Assembly (NCBI GenBank): GCA_002729015.1
Contig: PBVO01000065.1
Location: forward strand, 14,928 to 50,692
DNA length: 35,765 nucleotides
From: Candidatus Poribacteria bacterium
GTDB lineage: Bacteria > Poribacteria > WGA-4E > UBA9662
Reading direction: 5' to 3'
The translations under genes were made by a program, and so were the position numbers. The notes below the pieces were generated by a model. The model saw nothing but the letters and a program-made list of their open reading frames with translations, was not told where the DNA came from and searched no databases. Positions 23,948-32,547 of this stretch are shown here, piece by piece. Each line of letters begins with the position of its first letter. Position 1 is the stretch's first letter.

Positions 23948-25174
23948 TTAAATTATCCCTAACTTTTGTAGGTTATGAATTTCTGCTTTAGGTATTCCCA
24001 GCAAATTGGCCAAAACTTCTTCTGTATGTTGGCCTAGCACCGGTGCGGGTTCATCGACTTGGCCAGGTGTCTGAGACAACTTGACAGGGATTCCAGGTAT
24101 TTGTACTTTCCCTGCAAATTGGGTTGACAAATCAACGATCATTTCCCGTGCTCGGATTTGAGGATCCTCAACCACCTTATCAATGGTATTAACTGGTCCA
24201 CAAGGAACGCCGATCTTAGCTAGTTCCTCCACCCATCTTTCAGTATTCTTTTGGCTCAAAACTTTATTCATAATCGGTCGTAATTCTGAGTGATTGTTGG
24301 TACGCGAAGCATTATTTTCAAATCTTGGGTCATCAACTAAATCAGACCGATCAACATGTTGACAAAATTTCTGCCACAATTGATCATTACCAATTGCGAT
24401 GACGACATAACCATCTTTGGACTCAAATACCTCGAAAGGCGTAATGGCTGGATGTCTTCGCCCAAGTGGTTTTGGAACTTCTCCGCTAGAGAAATAACGA
24501 ACTAGGGCATTTTCTAGGATGGATACTTGACAATCAAGCATCCCGACGTCAACTAACTGTCCTTCTCCTGTCTTCTGGCGATGATGGAGCGCGGACAAAA
24601 CGCCTATGGTTGTAAATAGGGCTGACGTGATATCACCAATCGAGGTGCCAACCCGAACTGGTGGTTTGTCAGGCTCTCCAGTAATACTTAGAATGCCCCC
24701 CATTGCTTGGATTATCATGTCGTAAGCACCACGATTGGCATAAGGACCCGTCTGGCCAAAACCAGAACAAGCAGCATATATTAGCCCTGGATACTTTTCT
24801 CTTAATTGGTCATAACCGAGACCGAGTTTACTCATAGTACCTGCGCGAAAATTTTCGACTAACACATCACATTTTGCCAGCAAATTATGAAAGATCTGTT
24901 GGCCCTGATCTGTTTTCAGGTTAAGAGTAATACTCTTTTTACCTCGATTGACACTCATAAAGTATAAACTAAAGTCATTCTGAAAAGGACCAAAGCCTCG
25001 AGCTTCGTCCCCAACCTCCGGTTGCTCAACTTTAATTATTTCTGCCCCTAAGTCTCCTAAAATCATGGTGGCATAAGGACCAGCTAACACTCGGGTTAAA
25101 TCAAGTACCCTCAGATCGTCAAAAGGGCCGGGCTTGGTAGGAAATCCAACTGTTTGCGTACGGTTTTGATCCAT
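23948..25174 (-). CDS. CaiB/BaiF family (class III) CoA transferase
   Basis: Class III CoA transferases move CoA between carboxylic acids through an aspartyl-CoA intermediate. The 408-residue product has the family opening LRVLDLTRVLAGPYATMILGDLGAEIIKVE, NRGKKSITLNLK, VLVENFRAGTM, GFGQTGPYANRGAYDMIIQA with the catalytic Asp at about 152, and MLDCQVSILENAL. The C-terminal block GVPCGPVNTIDKVVEDPQ is also typical. Length fits. It starts seven bases after the glutaredoxin stop and is the last gene of a tightly packed unit. The acids used cannot be deduced; formyl-CoA, succinyl-CoA:hydroxyacid and carnitine CoA transferases belong to the same family. Confidence 0.93.
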   Translation of the reverse strand: MDQNRTQTVGFPTKPGPFDDLRVLDLTRVLAGPYATMILGDLGAEIIKVEQPEVGDEARGFGPFQNDFSLYFMSVNRGKKSITLNLKTDQGQQIFHNLLAKCDVLVENFRAGTMSKLGLGYDQLREKYPGLIYAACSGFGQTGPYANRGAYDMIIQAMGGILSITGEPDKPPVRVGTSIGDITSALFTTIGVLSALHHRQKTGEGQLVDVGMLDCQVSILENALVRYFSSGEVPKPLGRRHPAITPFEVFESKDGYVVIAIGNDQLWQKFCQHVDRSDLVDDPRFENNASRTNNHSELRPIMNKVLSQKNTERWVEELAKIGVPCGPVNTIDKVVEDPQIRAREMIVDLSTQFAGKVQIPGIPVKLSQTPGQVDEPAPVLGQHTEEVLANLLGIPKAEIHNLQKLGII

Positions 25175-25181
25175 ATATCAA

Positions 25182-25457
25182 CTATTTTTTAGCCTGATTT
25201 TTGATACAAGCTTCGATTTTGTTAGCATCCACTCTGTAACTGAACAATACTTCATTAGCTTGATCAGCTGAAGTTACCAATTCACCCACAGGTATTAGGT
25301 GTCGGTACTTCGCAAACAGATCATCGTTTTGGGTAATATCGGTTTCTATAAGTTGGTGCGGGATCTTGCGAGCTAAGCCTTTCAGATCATTCTTAGCTTT
25401 AGTACAAAGTGGACAGTTAGGTTTAGTGTAAAAAAGAATTTTCGGTTTAAGCGACAT
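25182..25457 (-). CDS. Glutaredoxin-like thioredoxin-fold protein (DUF836 type)
   Basis: The 91-residue product begins with a beta strand KILFYTKPNC and a CPLC redox motif (C-x-x-C, about residues 15-18), then a helix and HQLIETDIT as in small glutaredoxin-family proteins, with IPVGEL supplying the cis-Pro position. Such proteins reduce disulfides or act as redox partners; a specific substrate is unknown. Its start overlaps the end of the phytanoyl-CoA dioxygenase gene by 11 bases, indicating coupled translation. Confidence 0.85.
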   Translation of the reverse strand: MSLKPKILFYTKPNCPLCTKAKNDLKGLARKIPHQLIETDITQNDDLFAKYRHLIPVGELVTSADQANEVLFSYRVDANKIEACIKNQAKK

Positions 25458-26265
25458 CTAGTATATTTTCTGGCATGTTTTCCAAGCGTGACATCCAGTA
25501 GGCGTGGTCAAATTTGTCATCACCTATCAAGAAACGCCAGAATTTGATACGGTTGACTTGCTCTAGCCGGACCTCGTTACCATACCAACGATGATGGCGA
25601 CCAATGATCCCATGGACAGCCGAATCGTCGAGATCGTCAGTATTCCACAGCCTCAGTTGACGTACAGTGGGATTGAGGCGCAGTTTGAACATGTATCGGG
25701 TTTCTTCAGTGTGATTAGGTTGAGCACAATGCCATATGCCATGGTGAACAACGATAACCGTCCCTGCTTTGCAAATAGTTGGGACCTGACCAACAAAGTT
25801 CTGATAACGAGCTACATCAGTTTCACTAATCAAACGAAAATGACTACCTGGCAAAATCGCAGTCCCACCCATCTCACGGGGCGTGTCGTGACAAAAATAA
25901 TAGAACTGGATATCGAAGTGCATGCGCATATCGATAATTGCATCGGCATGCCAAATCTGTCCGCTACGGTTTTGAGCATTGACAATATGTGTTGCTTGAT
26001 GATCGTAGAGTGGATCTGGACCAACTAGACTATGAATAATTCCTTGGATTTCAGGTTGATTGAAAATCTGTCGGATAGCAGATTTATCAGACCAAACTTG
26101 ACTGAATCTTACCCCAGCTTGGCCGGTTTCGACTTTTCGATCCTGCATTTCTTGATGAGCGGCCTGATTTAGTTCATTCGAGACTAATTCATCGAACCGC
26201 AGGTAGCCATCCGTTACGAAATTCGCCATTTGTTTTGAATTGAGCAGATGTTTTTTATCAATCAT
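25447..26265 (-). CDS. Phytanoyl-CoA dioxygenase (PhyH) family oxygenase
   Basis: Fe(II)/2-oxoglutarate-dependent oxygenases of this family hydroxylate diverse small molecules. The 272-residue product has the N-terminal motif LNSKQMANFVTDGYLRF, the iron ligands His-106 and Asp-108 in WHADAI, the structural TAILPGSH, and the distal His-179 in HHGIWHCAQPN followed by Arg-190 for 2-oxoglutarate. All residues expected for activity are present. It overlaps its neighbours on both sides (8 bases with the small unknown gene, 11 with the glutaredoxin gene), so the three are made together. The true substrate is unknown; bacterial members rarely act on phytanoyl-CoA. Confidence 0.92.
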   Translation of the reverse strand: MIDKKHLLNSKQMANFVTDGYLRFDELVSNELNQAAHQEMQDRKVETGQAGVRFSQVWSDKSAIRQIFNQPEIQGIIHSLVGPDPLYDHQATHIVNAQNRSGQIWHADAIIDMRMHFDIQFYYFCHDTPREMGGTAILPGSHFRLISETDVARYQNFVGQVPTICKAGTVIVVHHGIWHCAQPNHTEETRYMFKLRLNPTVRQLRLWNTDDLDDSAVHGIIGRHHRWYGNEVRLEQVNRIKFWRFLIGDDKFDHAYWMSRLENMPENILDVA

Positions 26266-26539
26266 CGATTGTCTCCAATTGTTCTAAAATATACTCAAAC
26301 TTTAAGTAAGAAGTATTATATTCCATACCGGGAAATGCGGGAAACTGTTGTGGGAATTGAATCACCCGCCAGCCATCCTTCATTGCATCTAATACGCTGC
26401 CGTATGGTGGCTGGTCACTGTCAGCAGTGGTATGTATCTCCTTGCCTGTCCCATCGTAGATTGACCAAGCACCCACAGGACTGCTGAGGTCAGGTGTTTG
26501 TAACCATAAGACAAGTAGTTTTTGTCTCAGTTTTGACAT
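26258..26539 (-). CDS. Small conserved-looking protein of unknown function, coupled to PhyH
   Basis: A 93-residue soluble protein without signal peptide or membrane segment. Its middle reads GAWSIYDGTGKEIHT, then PPYGSVLDAMKDGWRVIQFPQ, and it ends with PGMEYNTSYLKFEYILEQLE. I do not recognise a named domain. It is accepted as a gene because it fills the space between two real genes, overlaps the PhyH start by eight bases on the same strand and has normal codon use. The GWRVIQFPQ core suggests a small folded unit, possibly a partner or chaperone for the oxygenase; this is only inference from position. Confidence 0.75.
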   Translation of the reverse strand: MSKLRQKLLVLWLQTPDLSSPVGAWSIYDGTGKEIHTTADSDQPPYGSVLDAMKDGWRVIQFPQQFPAFPGMEYNTSYLKFEYILEQLETIDD

Positions 26540-26552
26540 ATTTTATTACTCA

Positions 26553-27476
26553 TTATTCGTCTGTTTGATCAGATGATGATCGGTCGAACCATCCTTCGAA
26601 TTTAACGGACTTTGATTGTTGCCAACTAGTCAAGTAAAGTTGCGCTGTAAACTGGACTGCAGCTCGTGTTCGATCATTGACAAATTTGGCGACTGGTTTT
26701 GAAACCTTCCATTCTTCTCGTTCTTGACCTTTTTTAGGTAATTCTTTCTCTATTTCATAGACTGTATCAACCATTCTGTGAGAACTATTAAAATGATCTA
26801 AAACAGCGTCCATCAAGTCACCTTCAAAAGCGTTAATCTCTTGATCTTTTGTCAAATCAAGGGCTCGCAACTCCATGTACTCAATAATAGAATCAATTTT
26901 TTCATGTATACCACTATGTGGGGATTTTCCGTCAGATTTGGCGCGTCCGTCAAAGTGAATCGTCGTATGCAATGGTTGGGATTGATCTTGAGCATAATGG
27001 GCAAGAAAACCTGCATACAACAGACATTTTTGCTGTATGAAAGTATTATTTGGCCAACGCCGATACTCAGCCAACGCAATTGTAAGTCGTTGAGCCCACT
27101 CGCCTATACTATAGGGTACAAAACCGACTTGCTCTGGTTTGACTCCCACTTCCTGACATAATGCAATGAACTCATATCGACTTTTGGGAAGTTGTTTACC
27201 TTCAAGAAATTCCAAATCCAAATAATGCTCACTATGTTCGGCTTTCCTTAGGTACTTGGCAGCTCGGTTCTTGGCCAAATCAGGATCATAGACATAATGA
27301 GCAATAGCATCTTCACCTTGTCGAAAGAACTCTGGCATTTCTGCAGGTAATGATCTAACTGCAGCTCTAACTAGGACAGAATGACCGCCCGGCCACCAAG
27401 ACCAAGCTGAACTTGAGACTAACATTAGGCAAACTAACACAATTTGTCCAAGTAACTTAGTAAGATTTTTCATCAA
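26553..27476 (-). CDS. Secreted zinc-dependent phospholipase C / S1-P1 nuclease-like protein
   Basis: The 307-residue product has a signal peptide ending at about SSSAWS, leaving a Trp near the mature N-terminus followed by GGH, as in phospholipase C and P1 nuclease, where the N-terminal Trp binds zinc. Other metal-ligand motifs follow: EHSEHYLDLE (residues 80-89), AGFLAHYAQDQSQPLH (155-170) with His-160, Asp-164 and His-170, and SGIHEKID with His-191. This is the trinuclear zinc pattern of the fold. Substrate, phosphodiester of lipid or nucleic acid, cannot be told. Start is TTG (27476) or ATG (27473); AAGGAG upstream favours neither strongly. The C-terminal tail is polar and rich in Ser and Asp. 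Confidence 0.8.
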   Translation of the reverse strand: MMKNLTKLLGQIVLVCLMLVSSSAWSWWPGGHSVLVRAAVRSLPAEMPEFFRQGEDAIAHYVYDPDLAKNRAAKYLRKAEHSEHYLDLEFLEGKQLPKSRYEFIALCQEVGVKPEQVGFVPYSIGEWAQRLTIALAEYRRWPNNTFIQQKCLLYAGFLAHYAQDQSQPLHTTIHFDGRAKSDGKSPHSGIHEKIDSIIEYMELRALDLTKDQEINAFEGDLMDAVLDHFNSSHRMVDTVYEIEKELPKKGQEREEWKVSKPVAKFVNDRTRAAVQFTAQLYLTSWQQSKSVKFEGWFDRSSSDQTDE

Positions 27477-27497
27477 ATTTACACTCCTTGAATTTCC

Positions 27498-27521
27498 AAT
27501 GATGTTTTTCCAAACATCATT
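27498..27521. other. Intercistronic hairpin over the methyltransferase stop codon
   Basis: AATGATGTTT and AAACATCATT form a perfect 10-bp stem around TTCC. One arm includes the methyltransferase stop codon (27517-27519). On the plus strand it is followed by a run of T, but on the transcribed minus strand no T run follows, so it is not a normal terminator for the operon. It may protect or separate the two messages. Confidence 0.6.
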
Positions 27522-28305
27522 TTTTTTCAGCTACAAATACCATTACTTCACTATTGTGGTAGTCATATACTGAATCCTCTTGGTATCCACCCCGTAGTTC
27601 GAGGAGGTTAAAACCAGCTAACTCCAGTAGGAGTTCCATCTCGGGTCGAAAGACATAACGTGATGATACCAAATGTGATTCTCTATCGATAGATCCATCG
27701 GTACCAATTTTGTCATAAATAAACTCTACTGTTTGTAATTGATTAACCAGATCAAGTTTGATACGATCATTTCGAACATAGGTTTTTCCCGTCAGCTCAT
27801 CTTGGTAAACTCCACGATAGATAGGGAGTTCTTTCCGGTGATAATCATATTGCGATAAATCTCGATGGCGTGGAGTAAAGATATCAATAATGATACGACC
27901 ATCATCCGATAACATCTGACACATGTTTTTTAGAGTAGATAATTGGTCATCTCGCGAGATAAGGTGTAAAAAGGTATTATAGGCGATGAAAATCAATTTA
28001 AACTGAGTGTCCCCAACAATATCACTCCTCATATCACCATCGACGAATCGAATCTGGCCAACCATTTGATCTTGTAATTGTGCTAAATGTTGGCGAGCGA
28101 TACTCATCATCCCAACTGAGCTGTCCATACCCCAAACATCAAACCCTCGCTTTGCCAACCGAAAAATTACCCGCCCGGTCCCACTACCTAGTTCGAGAAT
28201 TGGTCCACCTACATCCTCAGCATGGCGAACGTACATAGGAATATCATCTGATTTAGTTCCCATATCTAAGTCGTAGACTGATGCTAATCGATCAAAGTCG
28301 TTCAA
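27517..28305 (-). CDS. Class I SAM-dependent methyltransferase
   Basis: The 262-residue product opens MNDFDRLASVYDL and has the SAM-binding motif ILELGSGTGRV (about residues 36-46), followed by VWGMDSSVGMMSIAR (acidic residue binding the ribose), FVDGDMRSD, and FKLIFIAYNTFLHL at motif IV. It resembles small-molecule methyltransferases with the Methyltransf_25 core and an extra beta region (residues 150-220). The substrate is unknown. The start is TTG: CAGGAG lies eight bases upstream and the codon overlaps the stop of the Wzi-like gene (TTGA), implying coupled translation. Confidence 0.9.
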   Translation of the reverse strand: MNDFDRLASVYDLDMGTKSDDIPMYVRHAEDVGGPILELGSGTGRVIFRLAKRGFDVWGMDSSVGMMSIARQHLAQLQDQMVGQIRFVDGDMRSDIVGDTQFKLIFIAYNTFLHLISRDDQLSTLKNMCQMLSDDGRIIIDIFTPRHRDLSQYDYHRKELPIYRGVYQDELTGKTYVRNDRIKLDLVNQLQTVEFIYDKIGTDGSIDRESHLVSSRYVFRPEMELLLELAGFNLLELRGGYQEDSVYDYHNSEVMVFVAEKK

Positions 28306-29870
28306 TGGTTTACTCCTGCTAACTCAAAATTACAACGCAATTGAAATGCCAACTGATGTTGACGTATAGTCGTTTCTTCCAGTTCTTCTTTATCTTGGCT
28401 GACAATTATAAATTGATAAGAACCACATATCTGCCAACACTGTTTTTGCCAACGACGCGAAGTCTTGCTTAATATAGGCTCATAGAAGAAATCAAAACTC
28501 AGATGATTTTGTTTCTTCACTGGGCCAGAGGGAAAACGAATACTGTGATGTTCATTTTCTCCTTCAAATTGATCTCCAATATCGGCTACACCTTGACGTT
28601 CTAGTTGATAGCGGAGACAAACTAACCAATCTTGATTAACCCAATAATTTGTTTTGAGCACAGCTAAATCTGCGTCGTTACCAATCCGGTGGCCTATCAC
28701 TGAACCAAAGTGAGTAAATGAGTTAGTCTCTACTAGGTGAGTATAGGTCCAGCGGTTAACTCGTGTGTACGTTAGGCTGAACACTAATTGCTTATTTCTC
28801 AATAGATTTCCTAACTCTGTACCAATCACGATTGCTAAGTCATTAGGATCATCCCGACTAGTGTAAGAAAAATCGTCCACCAGAAATTCAGCCCACAACC
28901 GCCATCCATGAAGAGGCCGAAAGGAAAAATCGAATAGAAACATAACGTTGTCATTACTGTCAGATCGATTGTTATTTTCGGAATTATACTGACTGGCATA
29001 GTAAGGCAAAATTGGGTTTGTATAATACCATTCCAAGCTCCTTTGTTCACCACTGTACAAAACCAGCTCAGAGATTGCCACTTGTATAGTGCGGGAAACT
29101 TGCCAATCCAGCCGGTGCCCAGCCAAATATCGATTAGCTAGATACCTCCTAGGTCGTGTCGCCCACATGGGGTCTAATTTTGCAGTGAATGCTGTTCCCA
29201 TAACAGGTCCAATTTGGCCTTGTAGTGAGATAAGATCGAAATTAGGCGAATTATCGGAAATTCCAATTGCGCTTCTCGTGCCAGCCCCCCAAAAAATAGC
29301 ATCTCGGCCTACTTTAATCCGAAATCGACTAGCAATCGGAAATACGATGAACACACGCCTGAAGTCGCCAATGTAACCTCCGTACCAGGGGTTAACCCGT
29401 TGTCCTGCCGTCTTACCTTGTTTGGGGTATTTGTTGGTGGAATTTGCTACTTCAAATTCTTGATGAAAAATTAAACCATTAGCATGAAAATACCGTGCTG
29501 CTAACAACAAGGCAGGAGCAACGCGATGAGCATTTTTATCTTTTCTTAACTGAATTGAACCCCTTACCTTGAATCGACCACCATGCTGTTTAGCCAAAAT
29601 TGCACGCTCTAAGCTAAACTCATCGAGCAATTTGCTATACAATGCTTTGTTCAAACGACTTGATGGTTTGAACAAAGCATTGTCTAGACGTTTCGCTACT
29701 TCGAACCGACTTTTGGGACGTGTATGCCAATACGCTGACTCAAGGATACCATCGGTGTACAACTTTTCGAGGCTATGACCAACCCAACTGTCGAATTGGA
29801 ATGAGGTCGATGGTGCGGAAAACGCCCCAATGCTGACTAGCACCAAGATACTCAGCATAACCAACTTCAT
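28302..29870 (-). CDS. Wzi-like capsule assembly/outer-membrane barrel protein
   Basis: The 522-residue protein has a signal peptide (MKLVMLSILVLVSIGAFSA), an N-terminal helical region (LEKLYTDGILESAYWHTRPKS) and a large region of amphipathic strands. The segment VGRDAIFWGAGTRSAIGISD with DLISLQGQIGP is characteristic of the capsule-assembly Wzi family, 18-strand barrels that anchor surface polysaccharide. No capsule export gene is in the window, so the role may be polysaccharide binding in general. An 18-bp perfect inverted repeat lies in codons for residues about 63-77. It sits between a Ser/Thr kinase and a methyltransferase on the same strand. Confidence 0.82.
   Translation of the reverse strand: MKLVMLSILVLVSIGAFSAPSTSFQFDSWVGHSLEKLYTDGILESAYWHTRPKSRFEVAKRLDNALFKPSSRLNKALYSKLLDEFSLERAILAKQHGGRFKVRGSIQLRKDKNAHRVAPALLLAARYFHANGLIFHQEFEVANSTNKYPKQGKTAGQRVNPWYGGYIGDFRRVFIVFPIASRFRIKVGRDAIFWGAGTRSAIGISDNSPNFDLISLQGQIGPVMGTAFTAKLDPMWATRPRRYLANRYLAGHRLDWQVSRTIQVAISELVLYSGEQRSLEWYYTNPILPYYASQYNSENNNRSDSNDNVMFLFDFSFRPLHGWRLWAEFLVDDFSYTSRDDPNDLAIVIGTELGNLLRNKQLVFSLTYTRVNRWTYTHLVETNSFTHFGSVIGHRIGNDADLAVLKTNYWVNQDWLVCLRYQLERQGVADIGDQFEGENEHHSIRFPSGPVKKQNHLSFDFFYEPILSKTSRRWQKQCWQICGSYQFIIVSQDKEELEETTIRQHQLAFQLRCNFELAGVNH
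29639..29683. repeat. Perfect 18-bp inverted repeat inside the Wzi-like gene
   Basis: Left arm ACAATGCTTTGTTCAAAC (29639-29656), nine-base loop, right arm GTTTGAACAAAGCATTGT (29666-29683). The arms are exact complements, with three more pairs beyond one mismatch. It lies about 190-230 bases into the coding sequence. Confidence 0.95.
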
Positions 29871-29920
29871 GAAGCGATCCTAGCTGATTTACTCAACAAT
29901 GTCAAGGTTTAGCGTCTATC

Positions 29921-30892
29921 TCACAAGGCTTGGCTAGACTTTGACCTGTAATCGAGGAGTGCAGCTAGCAAAGACTGAACACTATCAAAGCGATCCTCGA
30001 CCTTTTTTTGTAAAGCTCGGCAGCAGATATGTTCTAATTCAGGAGGGATTAATCGATTTGGTGCCACTTGGCTAGGTTTAGGTAATGGATTTTCCAGAAG
30101 GGATTGCCGAATTTGCTTGACGGTTTCACCATGTAGTAGTTGCTTTTGCGTCAAAATTTCGAACAATACATTACCTAGGCAGAATACATCGACCCGACCA
30201 TCGACAAATTTATCTCCTCGCATTAGTTCAGGAGCAGTATAAAGTGGTGTTCCGTAACGACGTCCCACAGGAGTTATCATAGTATTAATCAAGTGGTCTG
30301 TGTCTGAGGAAGTACTGGTGTCGTTCTCACCCCAGACTTTGGCTAATCCCCAGTCAATTACATAAGTTTCACCAAATTCACCTGTTAGAATATTTGCTGG
30401 CTTTAGGTCCCGATGAACGACTCCTCTCTGATGTGCGTGAGCAACGGTTTGACAGACCTGAATAAGAATATCAATCAATACTGATAAAGGAAATAGTTGT
30501 TTAGTGTGCTCGTCTTCATGACCCAAAGATAGAATGACACTTCTCAGATCACGACCATTTATGTGTTTCATAGTAAAAAAGAGTGAGCCATTACGATCTC
30601 GTCCCAGCTCGTAAACAGGTAATGTGCCTGGGTGAGCAATATTAGCTGTTACTCGAGCTTCACGCAAAAAACGATGTGTCTCAATTGGGCTGTTTTTGAG
30701 GTGACTATGTAAGGTTTTGTAGACGACTTTTCGACGTAAGTTTTCGTCGAAACATGTATACAGTTTAGCCGTACCTCCTTCCGCCATTAGCCTGAAATCG
30801 CTGTATTTTAGCGAACCGCTTTTCCAATGCAAAGACAAGGTTTTATCAGTTTCGGACAAGAGAAAAAAGCCATCAGATAAATGTGTTTCCAT
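29921..30892 (-). CDS. Cytosolic Hanks-type serine/threonine protein kinase
   Basis: The 323-residue protein is essentially a single kinase domain with no membrane segment or extracellular sensor. It shows a reduced Gly loop AEGGTAKLY, Lys-59 in VVYKTL, catalytic HRDLKPAN (Asp-162), DWG in place of DFG (Asp-180), activation segment RRYGTPLYTAPE, and DVFCLGNVLFEIL. The active-site residues needed for phosphotransfer are present. Its targets are unknown; the neighbouring metallophosphoesterase, Wzi-like and methyltransferase genes are same-strand, but 50-60-base gaps do not prove co-transcription. DWG and the lack of a sensor domain separate it from PknB-type wall sensors. Confidence 0.93.
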   Translation of the reverse strand: METHLSDGFFLLSETDKTLSLHWKSGSLKYSDFRLMAEGGTAKLYTCFDENLRRKVVYKTLHSHLKNSPIETHRFLREARVTANIAHPGTLPVYELGRDRNGSLFFTMKHINGRDLRSVILSLGHEDEHTKQLFPLSVLIDILIQVCQTVAHAHQRGVVHRDLKPANILTGEFGETYVIDWGLAKVWGENDTSTSSDTDHLINTMITPVGRRYGTPLYTAPELMRGDKFVDGRVDVFCLGNVLFEILTQKQLLHGETVKQIRQSLLENPLPKPSQVAPNRLIPPELEHICCRALQKKVEDRFDSVQSLLAALLDYRSKSSQAL

Positions 30893-30953
30893 ATAGACAA
30901 TTTTGTGCCTGTAGCATTACCTATTTTCGGAGAAGCTAGTAGAGTTCGGACAC

Positions 30954-31901
30954 CTATTTTTTTAGGTAATACGGTTGAAAGTTAAAAATATCATCGGTGT
31001 TTGTATTGACGGTAATGTCAACACCTGAAACAAAGGGCGAGCCAAACACCTCTATCCGTCTAAAGTGATTATAGGCTTGATTTTTCCGATCCCTAAACGG
31101 TTTGTCGATACGGTATAGATGTGTATCGCCATGTATACAAATTACTGGATAACGATAGGACGACAAGAATTGATGTAAAAGATCTAGAAAGCCTTCAAAA
31201 CCTTCACCATTTCCATACTCGTATTCTCCAGAATCCTCAAAGTTAGGGTTGGCATGAATAATTAATATTACACCAGCAAACTTTTGTCTCTCAGCCAAGT
31301 TAAAGCTTTCTTTCAAAAATGAAAGGGTTGCTGTATTTCTTTCACGGAATTCTTTCATAGCAACCACAGATTGTGGCCAGTAATTGTTGTTACTACCGAC
31401 AATGTGCGCCACTACAAATAAGACACTACTTTTGGTAAAACGATAATTTTCAATATATTTTTGAAATCTTGGGTTTTGAGATTGCTGTTCAACATTCAAT
31501 TCATTCAGTCGCAAGGTTCGGCTGTCATGGTAGAACATTAGTCTCAATTTTTTCAATCGTTCTACAGGGTCTTGGCCGGTACGATGGCAGTCAGTCCAAT
31601 CGTTGTCCCCTGGAGTGTAGACAACTGGTTTGGGGTAGTCTCGAAATATTTGGCATATCTGATCGAAGGACTGGTCTGAACACTCAGCATAACTAGCTTT
31701 GAAGTCTCCCACATGAACCAAAAAGGAAAAATCTTCTGATTCTGATTGCTGGAGTAGTTGACGGTATTTGTCGAATTGCTCCGCCGAATAGGGTAAATCA
31801 CCTGTAGCTAAAAAGCGAAAGCTTTCACCACAAACCTTGAGCTTGATATTAATAAGTAAGACCATCAGAACGAGCATCGGTAAATGGGTTCTATTTTTCA
31901 T
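30954..31901 (-). CDS. Exported calcineurin-like metallophosphoesterase
   Basis: The 315-residue product has an N-terminal hydrophobic signal (LPMLVLMVLLINIKLKVCG). The metallophosphoesterase motifs follow: ATGDLPY (Asp-35), VHVGDFK (Asp-66), TPGDNDWTD (Asn-100), VILIIHANP and CIHGDTH, giving the two-metal site. It resembles secreted phosphoesterases of the purple acid phosphatase/5-nucleotidase group in size and layout. The substrate is not known. No ribosome binding site is evident before the ATG. It is the first gene of the minus-strand block and is divergent from the Gfo/Idh cassette. Confidence 0.88.
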   Translation of the reverse strand: MKNRTHLPMLVLMVLLINIKLKVCGESFRFLATGDLPYSAEQFDKYRQLLQQSESEDFSFLVHVGDFKASYAECSDQSFDQICQIFRDYPKPVVYTPGDNDWTDCHRTGQDPVERLKKLRLMFYHDSRTLRLNELNVEQQSQNPRFQKYIENYRFTKSSVLFVVAHIVGSNNNYWPQSVVAMKEFRERNTATLSFLKESFNLAERQKFAGVILIIHANPNFEDSGEYEYGNGEGFEGFLDLLHQFLSSYRYPVICIHGDTHLYRIDKPFRDRKNQAYNHFRRIEVFGSPFVSGVDITVNTNTDDIFNFQPYYLKK

Positions 31902-32547
31902 TATTTTTTATACTACGGTATGGAAGAGGTATATGCTAACTTGGCTGAAGTCGGACCTGAATATTTAGACGTCAAGAATAAGGCTAGCATTGACAAGTCC
32001 AGTGGTGTGTGGTAGCTTCTGTGACGATTTGTTGCTAACAATATTATTGTGGAAATTTAAGCGATAGGATTCCTACAAAATTAAAGCTGTTTTCAACTGT
32101 TACGGTCCTATTCTAACTAATGCAAGAATGGTCAGGCAATACTTACGGCTTGACTAGTAGTTTCGTTTCAAAATGTACAACAGTAAAACCTGGCAATCTA
32201 TTGACAATTGAAATTATTTTTAAATCAGAAACCTACCTGCCAAACACGCAATTATTTATTATAGAAAGTTAGTATGCAATCGGCATATAAGACATACACG
32301 GTGATTGTGTGGTCGTGTGTTTTTAAATTAAACGAATATCAGATAGAAGGACCGTGAGCTGTAGATTAGCAAGTTAATCATGGATCTTAGTAACAAAGCT
32401 AAGTTTGAATTCCAGGAAAGAAAATGAAGTGTTTTCCCGATGTCGGGAAGGCTCAGAGCTGTCCGAGTGAATGTGTTTGATTGGAAGAATCGAGTTAATT
32501 GGCTCGATCATATTCAGAATATAGTCAGGCTTTAAGGAGAAAGAGTA
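31902..32547. other. 646-base divergent intergenic region
   Basis: Lies between the metallophosphoesterase and Gfo/Idh starts. It has a 16-base palindrome (32434-32449), a second small inverted repeat ATCGAG/CTCGAT (32489-32508) and a strong AAGGAGA site before the Gfo/Idh start. No confident sigma-70 promoter, RNA gene or protein was found; the short frames here have no support. Confidence 0.6.
32434..32449. promoter_or_regulatory. 16-bp palindrome, possible operator for the Gfo/Idh cassette
   Basis: TTCCCGA-TG-TCGGGAA has two perfect 7-bp arms around two bases and is about 100 bases before the Gfo/Idh start. Size and symmetry fit a dimeric repressor or activator site, and it is much richer in GC than its surroundings. 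The binding protein is unknown. Confidence 0.4.

Noticed and set aside
23689..23991. Plus-strand frame with an internal signal-peptide-like segment (MNRSIRRILLIFLVGAVLLG)
   Set aside because: No ribosome binding site or promoter, no recognisable body, and its end runs into the CaiB gene on the other strand.
31990..32018. TTGACA with TAGCTT 17 bases later
   Set aside because: The -10 matches only three of six positions and no gene follows within several hundred bases in a sensible position.
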